Assembly: GCF_003854895.1 (NCBI RefSeq)
Contig: NZ_CP033966.1
Span: 5,828,001 to 5,892,000, forward strand
Direction of reading: 5' to 3'
Origin: Pigmentiphaga sp. H8
GTDB taxonomy: Bacteria; Pseudomonadota; Gammaproteobacteria; Burkholderiales; Burkholderiaceae_B
Length of the DNA: 64,000 nt
A program made the position numbers and the translations under genes. Position 1 is the stretch's first letter. Every line of letters starts with the position of its first letter. The notes below the pieces were generated by a model, which had not been told where the DNA came from, made no database searches, and was given only the letters and a program-made list of their open reading frames with translations. Below, one piece after another: positions 52,890 to 62,935 of this stretch.

Positions 52890-54425
52890 CTAGGCCGACG
52901 CGGCGGGTTCGGAAGCGCCCGCGCGACGCCGGGCCAGCACGCGCATCGTGACCGGCACGATCAGCACGGCCGCCGCGCACAGCCACAGGCCGATGCTGAC
53001 CGGGCTTTCCCACAGGATGGCCGTGTCGCCGTTGGTGATGGACAGCGCCCGGCGCAGGTTCTGCTCCATCATGTTGCCCAGCACCAGCCCCAGGATGAGC
53101 GGCGCCATGGGCACCGACATCTTGCGCAGCAGATAGCCCACCACGCCCAGCGCCACCATCATCACGAGGTCGAAGGTGGTGGCGTGCACCGAGTACACGC
53201 CTATCGTGCTCACCGTCACGATGAACGGCACCAGCGCCCAGGTCGGCACCGACAGCATGCGCGCGAACACGCCCACCATGGGAATATTCATCGCCAGCAG
53301 CATGGCGTTGCCGATGAACAGCGACGCGATCAGGCCCCAGACGATCTCGGGGCGCTGCTCGAACAGCGCGGGCCCCGGCGTGATGTTGTAGAGCGCCAGC
53401 ACGCCCATCATCACTGCGGTGGTACCCGATCCCGGTACGCCCAGCGTCAGCATGGGCACGAACGAACCCGTGGCCGACGCGTTGTTGGCCGCCTCGGGCG
53501 AGGCCAGGCCGCGGATGTCGCCCTTGCCGAAATGCGCGCCTTCCGGGTCGGACTGTTCGACCAGGCGCTTCTCGGTCGAATAGGCCATGGCCGAGGCCAC
53601 GGTGGCGCCGGCGCCGGGCAGCACGCCCACCACGAAGCCGATCAACGCCCCTCGCACCGTGCCCCACCAGGTCATCGCCACTTCCCGCATGTTGAACAGG
53701 GTGCGTCCTGTCGGCTTGACCACCGCGTTGCCCGTGACCGACTGTTCCAGCAGCAGCAGCATCTCGCTGACGGAGAACAGGCCGATCACCACCACCACGA
53801 ACTGGATGCCGTCGCTCAGGTGCAGCGAATCGAAGGTGTAGCGGTAGATGCCGGAGTTCTCGTCTATGCCCACGGTGGACAAGGCCAGGCCCACGGCGGC
53901 GGCCAGCAGCGCCTTGACGGGCTGCTCGCCCATCAGCCCGGCCAGGCAGCAGAAGGCGAACACCATCAGCGCGAAGTACTCCGCCGGTCCAAAGGCCAGC
54001 GCCCATCGGGCCAGCAGGGGCGCGGCGATGGCGATGCCGACGGTGGCCACGGCCGAGCCCACGAAGGAACTCCAGGCCGAGATCGACAAGGCTACGCCGG
54101 CCTTGCCCTGGCGGGCCATGGGGTAGCCGTCCAGTGCCGTCATGATGGCCGAGGCTTCGCCCGGCACGTTGATCAGGATGGAACTGATGCGCCCGCCGTA
54201 TTCGCAGCCGATGTAGACCGCGGCCAGCAGGATGAGCGAGCTTTCCGGCGGCAGCTGCATCGCGAAGGCCAGCGGCATCAGGATGGCCACGCCGTTGATG
54301 GGCCCGAGGCCGGGCAGTACGCCCACGATGGTGCCGATGAAGGAGCCGATGGCCGCGATCAACAGGTTGAGCGGCGTCAGCGCGACCGAGAAACCGGTGG
54401 CCAGATGGCCGAAGATATCGTTCAC
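52890..54425 (-). CDS. tctA: Tripartite tricarboxylate transporter, large membrane subunit
   Basis: 511 residues with about 11-12 membrane helices. Family motifs G-S-F-I-G-T-I-V-G-V-L-P-G-L-G-P near residue 27 and Y-G-G-R-I-S-S-I-L-I-N-V-P-G-E-A near residue 75. Secondary transporter that carries the solute delivered by TctC, driven by the ion gradient. Overlaps tctB by 4 bp (ATGA). The only TctA in the window. Confidence 0.96.
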   Translation of the reverse strand: MNDIFGHLATGFSVALTPLNLLIAAIGSFIGTIVGVLPGLGPINGVAILMPLAFAMQLPPESSLILLAAVYIGCEYGGRISSILINVPGEASAIMTALDGYPMARQGKAGVALSISAWSSFVGSAVATVGIAIAAPLLARWALAFGPAEYFALMVFAFCCLAGLMGEQPVKALLAAAVGLALSTVGIDENSGIYRYTFDSLHLSDGIQFVVVVIGLFSVSEMLLLLEQSVTGNAVVKPTGRTLFNMREVAMTWWGTVRGALIGFVVGVLPGAGATVASAMAYSTEKRLVEQSDPEGAHFGKGDIRGLASPEAANNASATGSFVPMLTLGVPGSGTTAVMMGVLALYNITPGPALFEQRPEIVWGLIASLFIGNAMLLAMNIPMVGVFARMLSVPTWALVPFIVTVSTIGVYSVHATTFDLVMMVALGVVGYLLRKMSVPMAPLILGLVLGNMMEQNLRRALSITNGDTAILWESPVSIGLWLCAAAVLIVPVTMRVLARRRAGASEPAASA

Positions 54426-54880
54426 AGCAGGCCTCCCAGCAGGCCGGTGGGCAGCACCACGTCCAGCACCTTATCGAACAGCAGGAACACGGCCACGCCC
54501 AGGGCCAGCCCGGTGATGCCCGTCTTGAGCCACGATCCGCCGAACGCGCGGCCCACCGGCAGGCTCATCAGGAAGGTAGCCAGGACAATGCCCAGCCACT
54601 GGAACAGGAAGGCGTAGGCGGCCAGCGCCACTGACACGGCGACGACGCGTCCCTTGACGCCCGCCGCCACGGACTCGACCGGATTACCGCCCCTTGCGGC
54701 CAGCCAGAGGCCGCACAGGCCGATGACCAGCGACAGCAGCATGGGAAAGGCGCGCGGGCCCACCGGCTCGTAGGCGAAAGGCGCCTCGAGCCCGTAGCCC
54801 TGCCACACCATCACGGCGGCGAAAACCAGCGCCGCCGTTCCCAGCAGCCGGTCGTTCAACACGACACGGCCGCCGCTCAT
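54422..54880 (-). CDS. tctB: Tripartite tricarboxylate transporter, small membrane subunit
   Basis: 152 residues, four predicted membrane helices, typical of the poorly conserved TctB. Coupled at both ends: its start overlaps the tctC stop and its stop overlaps the tctA start, both by ATGA. Confidence 0.93.
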   Translation of the reverse strand: MSGGRVVLNDRLLGTAALVFAAVMVWQGYGLEAPFAYEPVGPRAFPMLLSLVIGLCGLWLAARGGNPVESVAAGVKGRVVAVSVALAAYAFLFQWLGIVLATFLMSLPVGRAFGGSWLKTGITGLALGVAVFLLFDKVLDVVLPTGLLGGLL

Positions 54881-55872
54881 TTACGCACCAGTCCGAACTC
54901 GTCGGCCAGCTTGCGGTACTCGGCAACCTGCTGCTTGATGTAGCCGTCCAGCTCCTTGCCGGTCTTGTTGAACGGGAACAGGCCGCGTTGTTCGCGCAAC
55001 TTCGCGAATTCGGGCGTGGCCATCATCTTGTCGAAGGTACCCACCCACCACTGATAGTCGGCATCCGCGACCTTCGGTCCCACGTAGAAACCACGGATGA
55101 TGGGCCACTGGATGTCGAAGCCCTGCTCCTTGGCGGTGGGCACGTCGGCCAGCCGGCCCGGCAGGCGCTGGTCGGCGAACACGGCCAGGATGCGGATGGG
55201 CACGCCGGCGTCCAGCACGGACGCGACCTCGCCGGCATCGCCCGAATACACCTGCACATGGCCGCCCTGCAAGGCCGTCAGGGTCTCGCCGCCGCCCTCG
55301 AAGGCGACGAAGCGCATGGTCTTGTAGTCGATGCCGGCGGCACGCGCGGTCAGCGCCGCCTTCATCCAGTCCTGGCTGCCGATGGTGCCGCCGGCGCCGA
55401 ACACCACCTTGGTGGGATCGGCCTTGATGGCGGCCATCAGGCTTTTGAGATCCTTCCAGGGGGCGTCCTTGCGCACCACGACCGCGCCGTAGTCGGTGCC
55501 GATGCCCGATACCCAGCGCACGTCGGATTCGGTGTAGCGGCCGAACTTGCCCTGGGCGATGTTCAGCAGCGAACCACCCGAGAAGGCCACGATGGTGCCG
55601 GCCTCGGCCGGACGCTGGGCGATGATGGTGTTGTAGGCCACGGCGCCGATGCCGCCGGGCATGTACACCGATCGCATCGGAGCGCTCAGGTACTTGCCTT
55701 CCTGCAGGCCGCTCTGGGCGATCTTGCAGGTCAGGTCGAAACCGCCGCCGGGCTTGGCGGGGGCGATGCACTCGGGCCGTTCGGGCGCGGCGGCCGCCGG
55801 TTGCGCGGCCAGTCCCGCGAAGGCCATGGCCGCGGCACACGCCGCCGCCCGCAGTCGGACTGTGGGTTTCAT
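54877..55872 (-). CDS. tctC: Tripartite tricarboxylate transporter receptor TctC
   Basis: 331 residues, signal peptide about 1-28 (P-A-A-A-A-P-E). Mature domain begins E-C-I-A-P-A-K-P-G-G-G-F-D-L-T-C, the citrate-type TctC signature, different from the V-R-I-I-V-P-F-x-x-G-G of the orphan Bugs here. Binds a tri- or dicarboxylate and passes it to TctBA. Likely controlled by TctDE, encoded immediately upstream. Confidence 0.95.
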   Translation of the reverse strand: MKPTVRLRAAACAAAMAFAGLAAQPAAAAPERPECIAPAKPGGGFDLTCKIAQSGLQEGKYLSAPMRSVYMPGGIGAVAYNTIIAQRPAEAGTIVAFSGGSLLNIAQGKFGRYTESDVRWVSGIGTDYGAVVVRKDAPWKDLKSLMAAIKADPTKVVFGAGGTIGSQDWMKAALTARAAGIDYKTMRFVAFEGGGETLTALQGGHVQVYSGDAGEVASVLDAGVPIRILAVFADQRLPGRLADVPTAKEQGFDIQWPIIRGFYVGPKVADADYQWWVGTFDKMMATPEFAKLREQRGLFPFNKTGKELDGYIKQQVAEYRKLADEFGLVRK

Positions 55873-55943
55873 CAGTCACCTCCTTGTCGTTGTTGTCGAT
55901 GTCGCGGCTGTCAGGCCGCACCGAGGCGACTGTACGAACACGG

Positions 55944-55963
55944 GGCTTTCAACCGGCTTTCAA
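55944..55963 (-). promoter_or_regulatory. Candidate TctD binding site, direct repeat of TTGAAAGCC
   Basis: On the minus strand two copies of TTGAAAGCC are spaced 11 bp start to start, upstream of tctC by about 70-90 bp. OmpR-type regulators such as TctD bind direct repeats spaced by about one helical turn. Confidence 0.55.
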
Positions 55964-55994
55964 TTTCCCGTGTTTTCGTGCTGCGAAGCAACAT

Positions 55995-57437
55995 TCAAGA
56001 CCTGGGGAAAACCAGGGACGCGCGCAGGCCCGGGCCCGGTTCCCGGTTTTCCAGCACCAGTCTGCCCTTGTGCAGGCCCGCGATCCGCTGCGCGATGGCC
56101 AGTCCCAGGCCGGCGCCCGGCTTGCCCTTGCCGGACTCGCCGCGGCGAAACCGCACGCCGGCCCGCTCGATGTCGGATACCGGCATGCCCGGCCCGCTGT
56201 CCTCCACCCGCAGCACGAGTTGCCCGGGCTCGCGCAGCAGCGTCAGCGTCACCATGCCTTCCTCGGGGCTGTAGCGAATGGCATTGTCCAGCAGGTTGAG
56301 CACGGCTTCGCGCAGCAGCACGGGCAACCCCGGCATCCACAAGGCTTCCTCGGGTGCCTCGATGCCGTAGTCCAGCTGCTTGGCACGCGCGGCCGGCAAC
56401 AGGCTGCGGACACACTCCCCGGCCAGCTCGGCCAGGTCCGTCGGCACGAAAGGCAGGCCCCCCTCGGCCAGCGAGGCATCATGGACGCGGGCCAGCGCCA
56501 GCATCTGGTTGGCCATCCGTATGGACCGGTCCACCCCGGCATGCATGGCCTGCAAGACCTGCCGGACCGCCTGCGGATCGTTCTCGCGCAGCGCGAAATC
56601 CACCTGGGTCTTGAGCACGGTCAACGGCGTGCGCAACTGATGGGAAGCATCGTCCAGGAATTGGCGCTGCGCGCGAGCCTGGGCATCGTGCCGCGCGATA
56701 TGCCGGTTGATGGCGGACACCAGCGGCTGGACCTCGGCCGGCACCTGGCTGTCGTCGACGGGCCTCAGGTCGTCGGGATCGCGCGCGTCGATTTCCTCGC
56801 TCAAACGCACCAGCGGGCGCAACGCGATGATCACCCCGCCTGTCAGCAGGATCGCGCTCAACAGGATCTGCAGCGTATCGCGCTCGATCGCGCGCATCAG
56901 CACGGCCCGGGTGAAGGCTGCCCGCGATTCGATGCTTTCCGCGACCTGGATGACCACCCGCTGGCGGTCTTTCGCGCCATACAACGGCGGATCGAGCCGG
57001 CGCGCGAGCACGCCCACGCGCACGGGTTCGCCGAAATACTCGGCATTGAAGAATTCCGCCTGGCCCGACACCAGCGCATGCGCCGGCATGGGAAGCGAGG
57101 GATTGCCGATCTCGGTCAGGTTGTCCTCGGTGGACACCCTGAAATACACGTTGCCGCTGGCGGTCAATTCGAAGAATTGCAGCAGCCTATAGGGCAGTTC
57201 CACTGCCAACCCGCCGCTTTCCGTCGATATGTTCAGGTCTATGGCCCGCAGCGCGCCTGCCAGCGAACGGTCGTAGGCGGCATTGGTCAGGTCGTCCAGC
57301 AGCCTGACCGACAGCCACAGGCCACCGCCGGCCACCACGGCCAGGACGGGAAGCAGCCACCACAGCAGGGTGGTCTTCAGGCTGCGGCGCCGTGGCCGGG
57401 CCGGCAAGAGGGGGGTTCCGGACGAGGAAGCCGTCAC
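55995..57437 (-). CDS. tctE: Sensor histidine kinase TctE
   Basis: 480 residues. Membrane helices at about 21-44 and 189-207 flank a periplasmic sensor domain of about 145 residues. H box D-D-A-S-H-Q-L-R-T-P with His266; N box N-L-L-D-N-A-I-R-Y-S-P; G1 D-S-G-P-G-M; G2 G-A-G-L-G-L-A-I. The order tctD-tctE-tctC-tctB-tctA and 4-bp overlap with tctD support control of the transporter. Signal probably a tricarboxylate. Confidence 0.93.
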   Translation of the reverse strand: MTASSSGTPLLPARPRRRSLKTTLLWWLLPVLAVVAGGGLWLSVRLLDDLTNAAYDRSLAGALRAIDLNISTESGGLAVELPYRLLQFFELTASGNVYFRVSTEDNLTEIGNPSLPMPAHALVSGQAEFFNAEYFGEPVRVGVLARRLDPPLYGAKDRQRVVIQVAESIESRAAFTRAVLMRAIERDTLQILLSAILLTGGVIIALRPLVRLSEEIDARDPDDLRPVDDSQVPAEVQPLVSAINRHIARHDAQARAQRQFLDDASHQLRTPLTVLKTQVDFALRENDPQAVRQVLQAMHAGVDRSIRMANQMLALARVHDASLAEGGLPFVPTDLAELAGECVRSLLPAARAKQLDYGIEAPEEALWMPGLPVLLREAVLNLLDNAIRYSPEEGMVTLTLLREPGQLVLRVEDSGPGMPVSDIERAGVRFRRGESGKGKPGAGLGLAIAQRIAGLHKGRLVLENREPGPGLRASLVFPRS

Positions 57438-58102
57438 GCGGGTTCCAGGCTGTATCCCAGCCCGCGCAGGGTCACGATACGGACGCCGGTGTCGCCCAGG
57501 CGCTTGCGCAGCCGGTGGACGATTACCTCGATGGCGTCCAGCCCGACGTCGCGGTCATCGTCGAATACCCGGTCCAGGATCTGCTGCTTGGTCATGGGTT
57601 CGCCGCTACGCTGGATCAGGGCCCGCAAAACCGCGTGTTCCCGGGGCGACAGGGCCAGGGGCTGGTTGTCCAGCAGGAATTTCTGGGCCGCCAGGTCGAA
57701 AACCAGCGATCCGCAGGCCAGGCGTGGATGTTCCCTGCCCCGGCTGCGCCGTATCAGCGCCAGCAGCCGGGCTTCCAGCTCGGCCACGTTGAAGGGCTTG
57801 GGAAGGAAATCGTCCGCGCCTTCGTGCAGGGTGGTCACGCGTTCCGTCAGGGAATCGCGCGCGGTCAATATCAGGACCGGCGTGCGGTCGTCGCGGGCGC
57901 GCAGCCTGGCCAGCAGCGTGCGGCCATCCAGTCCGGGCAGTCCCAGGTCCAGGACGACGGCATCGAAGTCCTCGACCTGCAGGCGCTTTTCGGCAACCAC
58001 CCCGTCGTCGGCCCATTCCACGACGAAGCCGGCATGCCTGGCCAGCGTGCCTGACAGCCACCGGGCCAGTTCGGGTTCGTCTTCGACCAGCAGGATGCGC
58101 AT
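57434..58102 (-). CDS. tctD: OmpR-family response regulator TctD
   Basis: 222 residues. Receiver domain with acidic pocket E7-D8, phospho-acceptor Asp52 in V-V-L-D-L-G-L-P-G and Lys in L-P-K-P-F-N; C-terminal winged helix ending R-I-V-T-L-R-G-L-G-Y-S. Stop overlaps tctE start (ATGA). Immediately beside the DnaA-box cluster. Confidence 0.95.
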   Translation of the reverse strand: MRILLVEDEPELARWLSGTLARHAGFVVEWADDGVVAEKRLQVEDFDAVVLDLGLPGLDGRTLLARLRARDDRTPVLILTARDSLTERVTTLHEGADDFLPKPFNVAELEARLLALIRRSRGREHPRLACGSLVFDLAAQKFLLDNQPLALSPREHAVLRALIQRSGEPMTKQQILDRVFDDDRDVGLDAIEVIVHRLRKRLGDTGVRIVTLRGLGYSLEPA

Positions 58103-58224
58103 GGCGGATCGCGTGCTCCGTACTTACTTATAGGGATGGGACGCCTGGATGCTAGGTGTTCGACCCGGCGGGGTCAACCGGCGTCCGCGTAGCGGCGCCC
58201 CGGGCCGCTTGCGGCCCTCGTGGC

Positions 58225-58485
58225 AATAGGAAGAAAAGATGTTTGAGCTTTATCCCAAAACTATCTATCCAATTCGTAGTAGTTAATAGGAGCCTGTGGA
58301 TAACTTTGACCGTTCAAAAAATCCTTTTCGATTCAACGGTTTGCCTAATTTTTGAGCATGTGGATAACCTTGTCCACATGGTGTACCCGGAAATTGGACA
58401 AGTTTTTCGGCCGAAGACGAAAGCGAAGTTATCCACAAAGGCTCAACATCGTGTGCACACCCCTGCTTCCTAGAGGTTATCCACA
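58225..58485. other. Candidate chromosomal replication origin (DnaA-box cluster)
   Basis: The 433-bp gap between tctD and the sirtuin gene has an AT-rich part (about 58,228-58,350) followed by four perfect DnaA boxes TTATCCACA: 58,295-58,303 and 58,359-58,367 on the minus strand, 58,429-58,437 and 58,477-58,485 on the plus strand. A one-mismatch box TTGTCCACA is at 58,370-58,378. Clustered boxes plus an AT-rich unwinding segment define oriC. Supporting context: parS and parAB 15-20 kb away, mnmG/rsmG, and the minus-strand bias of housekeeping genes to the left. A different DnaA-regulated promoter is the main alternative. Confidence 0.75.
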
Positions 58486-58535
58486 GGCCCTGGAGGCTCG
58501 CATCGGGTATTCTGGTCGCCTGCCTGGAGCCGTTC

Positions 58536-59372
<837 letters not shown>

Positions 59373-59410
59373 GGCCATGAAAAGTTGTGCCGTGGACCGC
59401 TGGCGCCTTG

Positions 59411-60343
59411 CTAGTCCGGCAAGGGGAAACCCGGCGCCATCGACTCGCGCAGGTATTCCACGAAGCATTGCACCGCGCGCGGCACGCGTGGCGCCCAGGG
59501 GCGCAGCGCATACAGCTGGTTGCCGAAGAAACCCTGTACGCGCCAGTCCGGCAATACCGGCCTGAGCCGGCGCATGGCGGGCGCCGCGCTGAAATCGGGC
59601 AGGAGGCCGATGCCCAGTCCGTCCAGCACCGCGTCGCGCAGGACCTCGCTGTTGTTGGCCTTCAAGGGGCCTTGCACGGGCACCGACAGCGTGTCGGCCT
59701 GCGCGTTGCCGGCCGGAACGAAGGTCCAGGTGTCGGCGCCCGGTCCCAGGTACAGCACGCAGTCGTGGTCGGCCAGGTCGCGCGGATGCCGGGGCGTGCC
59801 GCGCCGGCGCAGGTAGGCGGGGCTGGCCACCAGCAGCGAACGGGTCTCGCACAGGGGCCAGGCGACATAGCTTTCGGGCGCGGCCGCCGTGTGGCGGATG
59901 GCCAGGTCGTAGCCTTCCTGCGCCAGGTTGACGAAGCGGTCGGTCAGGTCCAGGTGGATGCGCACGTCGGGATAGCCGCGGAAGAACGCCGCCAGCCGTG
60001 GCGAGATGTGCTGCCTGCCCAGGGCCACGGGGGCGGTGACGCGCACTGTGCCGCGCGGCGTGCCCGACAGGTCCTTCACCGCGGTGAAGCCGGCGTCGAT
60101 GCGCTCGAACGCCGGCGCGGCGTCGGCCACCAGTTCCCGGCCGGCATCGGTCAGCACCACCGAACGCGTCGTGCGCTGGACCAGCGGCACGCCGGCCGCG
60201 CGCTCCAGCGCGACGATGCGCATGCTGACCGAGGCCTTGGACAGGCCCAGGCGGCGCGCCGCCTGGGTGAAGCTGCGGGTCTCGGCCAACACTGTCAGCA
60301 GGTGGATGTCGGCCACCCACGGCCCGATGATGTCGGCAGCCAT
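59411..60343 (-). CDS. LysR-family transcriptional regulator
   Basis: 310 residues; HTH A-A-R-R-L-G-L-S-K-A-S-V-S-M-R-I. Sequence style is the large AaeR/DmlR-like group. Divergent from mmsA; the inverted repeat at 60,360-60,377 in between is 17 bp from its start. A regulator of the aldehyde dehydrogenase gene is the natural reading. Confidence 0.92.
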   Translation of the reverse strand: MAADIIGPWVADIHLLTVLAETRSFTQAARRLGLSKASVSMRIVALERAAGVPLVQRTTRSVVLTDAGRELVADAAPAFERIDAGFTAVKDLSGTPRGTVRVTAPVALGRQHISPRLAAFFRGYPDVRIHLDLTDRFVNLAQEGYDLAIRHTAAAPESYVAWPLCETRSLLVASPAYLRRRGTPRHPRDLADHDCVLYLGPGADTWTFVPAGNAQADTLSVPVQGPLKANNSEVLRDAVLDGLGIGLLPDFSAAPAMRRLRPVLPDWRVQGFFGNQLYALRPWAPRVPRAVQCFVEYLRESMAPGFPLPD

Positions 60344-60359
60344 TTTTTTCCGCTCGGAT

Positions 60360-60377
60360 TGTTCAAGATATTGAACA
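60360..60377. promoter_or_regulatory. Candidate LysR operator TGTTCAA-N4-TTGAACA
   Basis: Perfect 7-bp inverted repeat around GATA in the 119-bp region between the divergent LysR and mmsA genes. Confidence 0.6.
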
Positions 60378-60462
60378 CTTTAATCGGCTTCGGCCAGCTT
60401 ATCCAATCGGCGGCGCGGGCCTAGACTGGGATCCTCGATTTCTTCTTCTCAGGATGACCGCC

Positions 60463-61971
60463 ATGTCCGCTTCCATCGTCCACTGGGTCGACGGCCGCAA
60501 GATGCCCGCGCAGGGATCGCGCGTCGCCGACGTCTTCAACCCCGCCACCGGCGCCGTCTCCGGCCAGGTGGCGCTGGCCACCGCCGCCGACGTCGATGCC
60601 GCCGTCGCCAGCGCCCGCCGCGCCTTCCCCGCCTGGGCCGACGTGCCGCCCATCCGCCGGGCGCGCGTGATGTTCCGCTTCCTGGAGCTGCTGAACCGCC
60701 ACAAGGACGAGCTGGCCCGCGCGATCACCGCCGAGCACGGCAAGGTGTTCACCGATGCGCAGGGCGAAGTCGCGCGCGGCATCGACATCGTCGAATTCGC
60801 CTGCGGCATTCCGCAGCTGCTCAAGACGCAGTTCACCGACCAGGTTTCCACCGGCATGGACAACTGGACACTGCGCCAGCCGCTGGGCGTGGTGGCCGGC
60901 GTCACGCCGTTCAACTTCCCGGTGATGGTGCCGATGTGGATGTTCCCCGTGGCCATCGCCGCCGGCAACAGTTTCGTGCTCAAGCCCAGTCCCATCGATC
61001 CGACGCCTTCGCTGATCATGGCCGAGCTGCTCAAGGAAGCCGGCCTGCCCGACGGCGTGTTCAACGTCGTGCAGGGCGACAAGGAAGCGGTGGACGCGCT
61101 GCTGGCCCACCCCGACGTGGCCGCGGTGTCCTTCGTCGGCTCCACGCCCATCGCGCAAAGCATCTACGAGACCGGCGCGCGCAACGGCAAGCGCGTGCAG
61201 GCGCTGGGCGGCGCGAAGAACCACATGGTGGTCATGCCCGACGCCGACCTGGACGTGGCCGTGGACGCGCTGGTGGGCGCGGGCTACGGCTCGGCCGGCG
61301 AACGCTGCATGGCCATTTCGGTGGCGGTGCTGGTGGGCGACGTGGCGGACCGCATCGTGCCGCGCCTGATCGAGCGCACCCATGCGCTGAAGGTCAAGAA
61401 CGGCATGGAGCTGGATGCCGAGATGGGCCCCATCGTGCATGCCGGCGCGCATCGCCGCATCAGCGACTACATCGGCGTGGGCGTGGAAGAAGGCGCGCAA
61501 CTGCTGGTGGACGGACGCCGCTTCGACGCGGCCTCGGCCGGCGCGGGCTGCGAACGCGGGTTCTGGATGGGCGGCACGCTGTTCGACCACGTCAAGCCCG
61601 GCATGCGCATCTATCGCGAGGAAATCTTCGGCCCCGTGCTGTCCTGCGTGCGCGTGCCCGACTTCGCCTCGGCGGTCGAGCTGATCAACGCCCATGAATT
61701 CGGCAACGGCGTGAGCTGCTTCACCAGCGACGGCAACGTGGCGCGCGAATTCGGCCGCCGCATCCAGGTCGGCATGGTGGGCATCAACGTGCCCATTCCC
61801 GTGCCCATGGCCTGGCACGGCTTCGGCGGCTGGAAGCGTTCGCTGTTCGGCGACATGCATGCCTACGGCGAGGAAGGCGTGCGCTTCTACACGAAGCAGA
61901 AGAGCATCATGCAGCGGTGGCCGAGCAGCATCGAGAAGGGCGCGGAATTCGCCATGCCCATTGCCAAGTAG
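60463..61971 (+). CDS. mmsA: CoA-acylating methylmalonate-semialdehyde dehydrogenase
   Basis: 502 residues from the ATG at 60,463, preferred because AGGA is 8 bp upstream; the ATG at 60,454 is an alternative. Catalytic Cys in G-E-R-C-M-A-I-S; L-G-G-A-K-N-H-M-V-V-M-P-D-A-D, the MmsA signature, where the usual ALDH general-base Glu is absent. Converts (methyl)malonate semialdehyde to propionyl- or acetyl-CoA in valine or inositol breakdown. No other genes of those routes are adjacent. Convergent with a LysR gene (4 bp). Confidence 0.95.
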   Translation: MSASIVHWVDGRKMPAQGSRVADVFNPATGAVSGQVALATAADVDAAVASARRAFPAWADVPPIRRARVMFRFLELLNRHKDELARAITAEHGKVFTDAQGEVARGIDIVEFACGIPQLLKTQFTDQVSTGMDNWTLRQPLGVVAGVTPFNFPVMVPMWMFPVAIAAGNSFVLKPSPIDPTPSLIMAELLKEAGLPDGVFNVVQGDKEAVDALLAHPDVAAVSFVGSTPIAQSIYETGARNGKRVQALGGAKNHMVVMPDADLDVAVDALVGAGYGSAGERCMAISVAVLVGDVADRIVPRLIERTHALKVKNGMELDAEMGPIVHAGAHRRISDYIGVGVEEGAQLLVDGRRFDAASAGAGCERGFWMGGTLFDHVKPGMRIYREEIFGPVLSCVRVPDFASAVELINAHEFGNGVSCFTSDGNVAREFGRRIQVGMVGINVPIPVPMAWHGFGGWKRSLFGDMHAYGEEGVRFYTKQKSIMQRWPSSIEKGAEFAMPIAK

Positions 61972-61975
61972 CTCT

Positions 61976-62875
61976 TTAGCGGCTCATCAAGAAGTCAACC
62001 AATGCGGCGGCGGGGGCCGAGAGGCCTTCGCGCTGCCGGAAGACCACGAAGAGTTCGCGCGCGGCCCAGGGTTCCTCGATGGGGACCAGCGCCAGGTCCA
62101 GCGTGCCCACGTACAGTTCGCCGCTGTGCTGCGGCACGACCGCGACGCCCAGGCCGACGTGGACCATGCGGCACAGCGCGTCCAGGCTGCTGACGCTGAT
62201 CTTGACGTGCAGCGTCGCGCCCAGCCGTCCGGCTTCCTTGACCAGCAATTGCGTCAGCGACGTCCCCTGCCCCATGCCGACGATGTTCTCATCCATGAAA
62301 TCGCGCAGGCGCACCACGGGCGCCTTGGCCAGGCGATGGCGGCGCGGCACGGCCAGTACCAGGCGGTCGCTGCGGTAGGGCAGGTGCTCGAGCCGCTCGA
62401 TGCCCGGGACCTTGTTGGAGAAGCCCAGGTCGAAATCGCTTTCGGTCAGGCTGCGCAGCACCTCGCTGCTGGTCTGTTCGTCGATCTGGATGTCCACGTC
62501 GGGGAAGACGCGCTTGAAGGCGGCGATGTCCTCGGGCAGGAACTGCACGATGGACGACATGTTGCCGACGATGCGTATCGTGCCCTTGGCGCCGGTGGCG
62601 TACTGGGACAGCTCGGCTTCCATGCGTTCGATGTCGGCCAGGACTTCCCGTGCGTGGCGATACACGGCCTCGCCTATGGGGGTGACCGAGATGCCGCGCG
62701 ATTCGCGGTGGATGACCGGCTGCCCGATCACGCCTTCGATCTCGGCGATGCGGCGGCTGACGGCCGAGGGCGCGATGGCCTCGCGTTCGGCCGCGCGCGC
62801 GATGTTGCGTTCCTGGCAGACGGCGACGAACAGGCGCAGCGAGGTCAGGTCGAGTTTACGGACGAGATTGCTCAT
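61976..62875 (-). CDS. LysR-family transcriptional regulator
   Basis: 299 residues from the ATG at 62,875, with AGGAAGG upstream; twelve additional codons are unconserved. HTH A-A-E-R-E-A-I-A-P-S-A-V-S-R-R-I. It follows leuD on the same strand by 60 bp. Position after leuCD may be fortuitous, as its sequence resembles catabolic LysR proteins rather than LeuO. Confidence 0.9.
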   Translation of the reverse strand: MSNLVRKLDLTSLRLFVAVCQERNIARAAEREAIAPSAVSRRIAEIEGVIGQPVIHRESRGISVTPIGEAVYRHAREVLADIERMEAELSQYATGAKGTIRIVGNMSSIVQFLPEDIAAFKRVFPDVDIQIDEQTSSEVLRSLTESDFDLGFSNKVPGIERLEHLPYRSDRLVLAVPRRHRLAKAPVVRLRDFMDENIVGMGQGTSLTQLLVKEAGRLGATLHVKISVSSLDALCRMVHVGLGVAVVPQHSGELYVGTLDLALVPIEEPWAARELFVVFRQREGLSAPAAALVDFLMSR

Positions 62876-62935
62876 GGTCTTGCCTTCCTGTCGCTGCGCG
62901 GATTGTGGCACGGCGGGCGACAGGGGGCAACGCGC

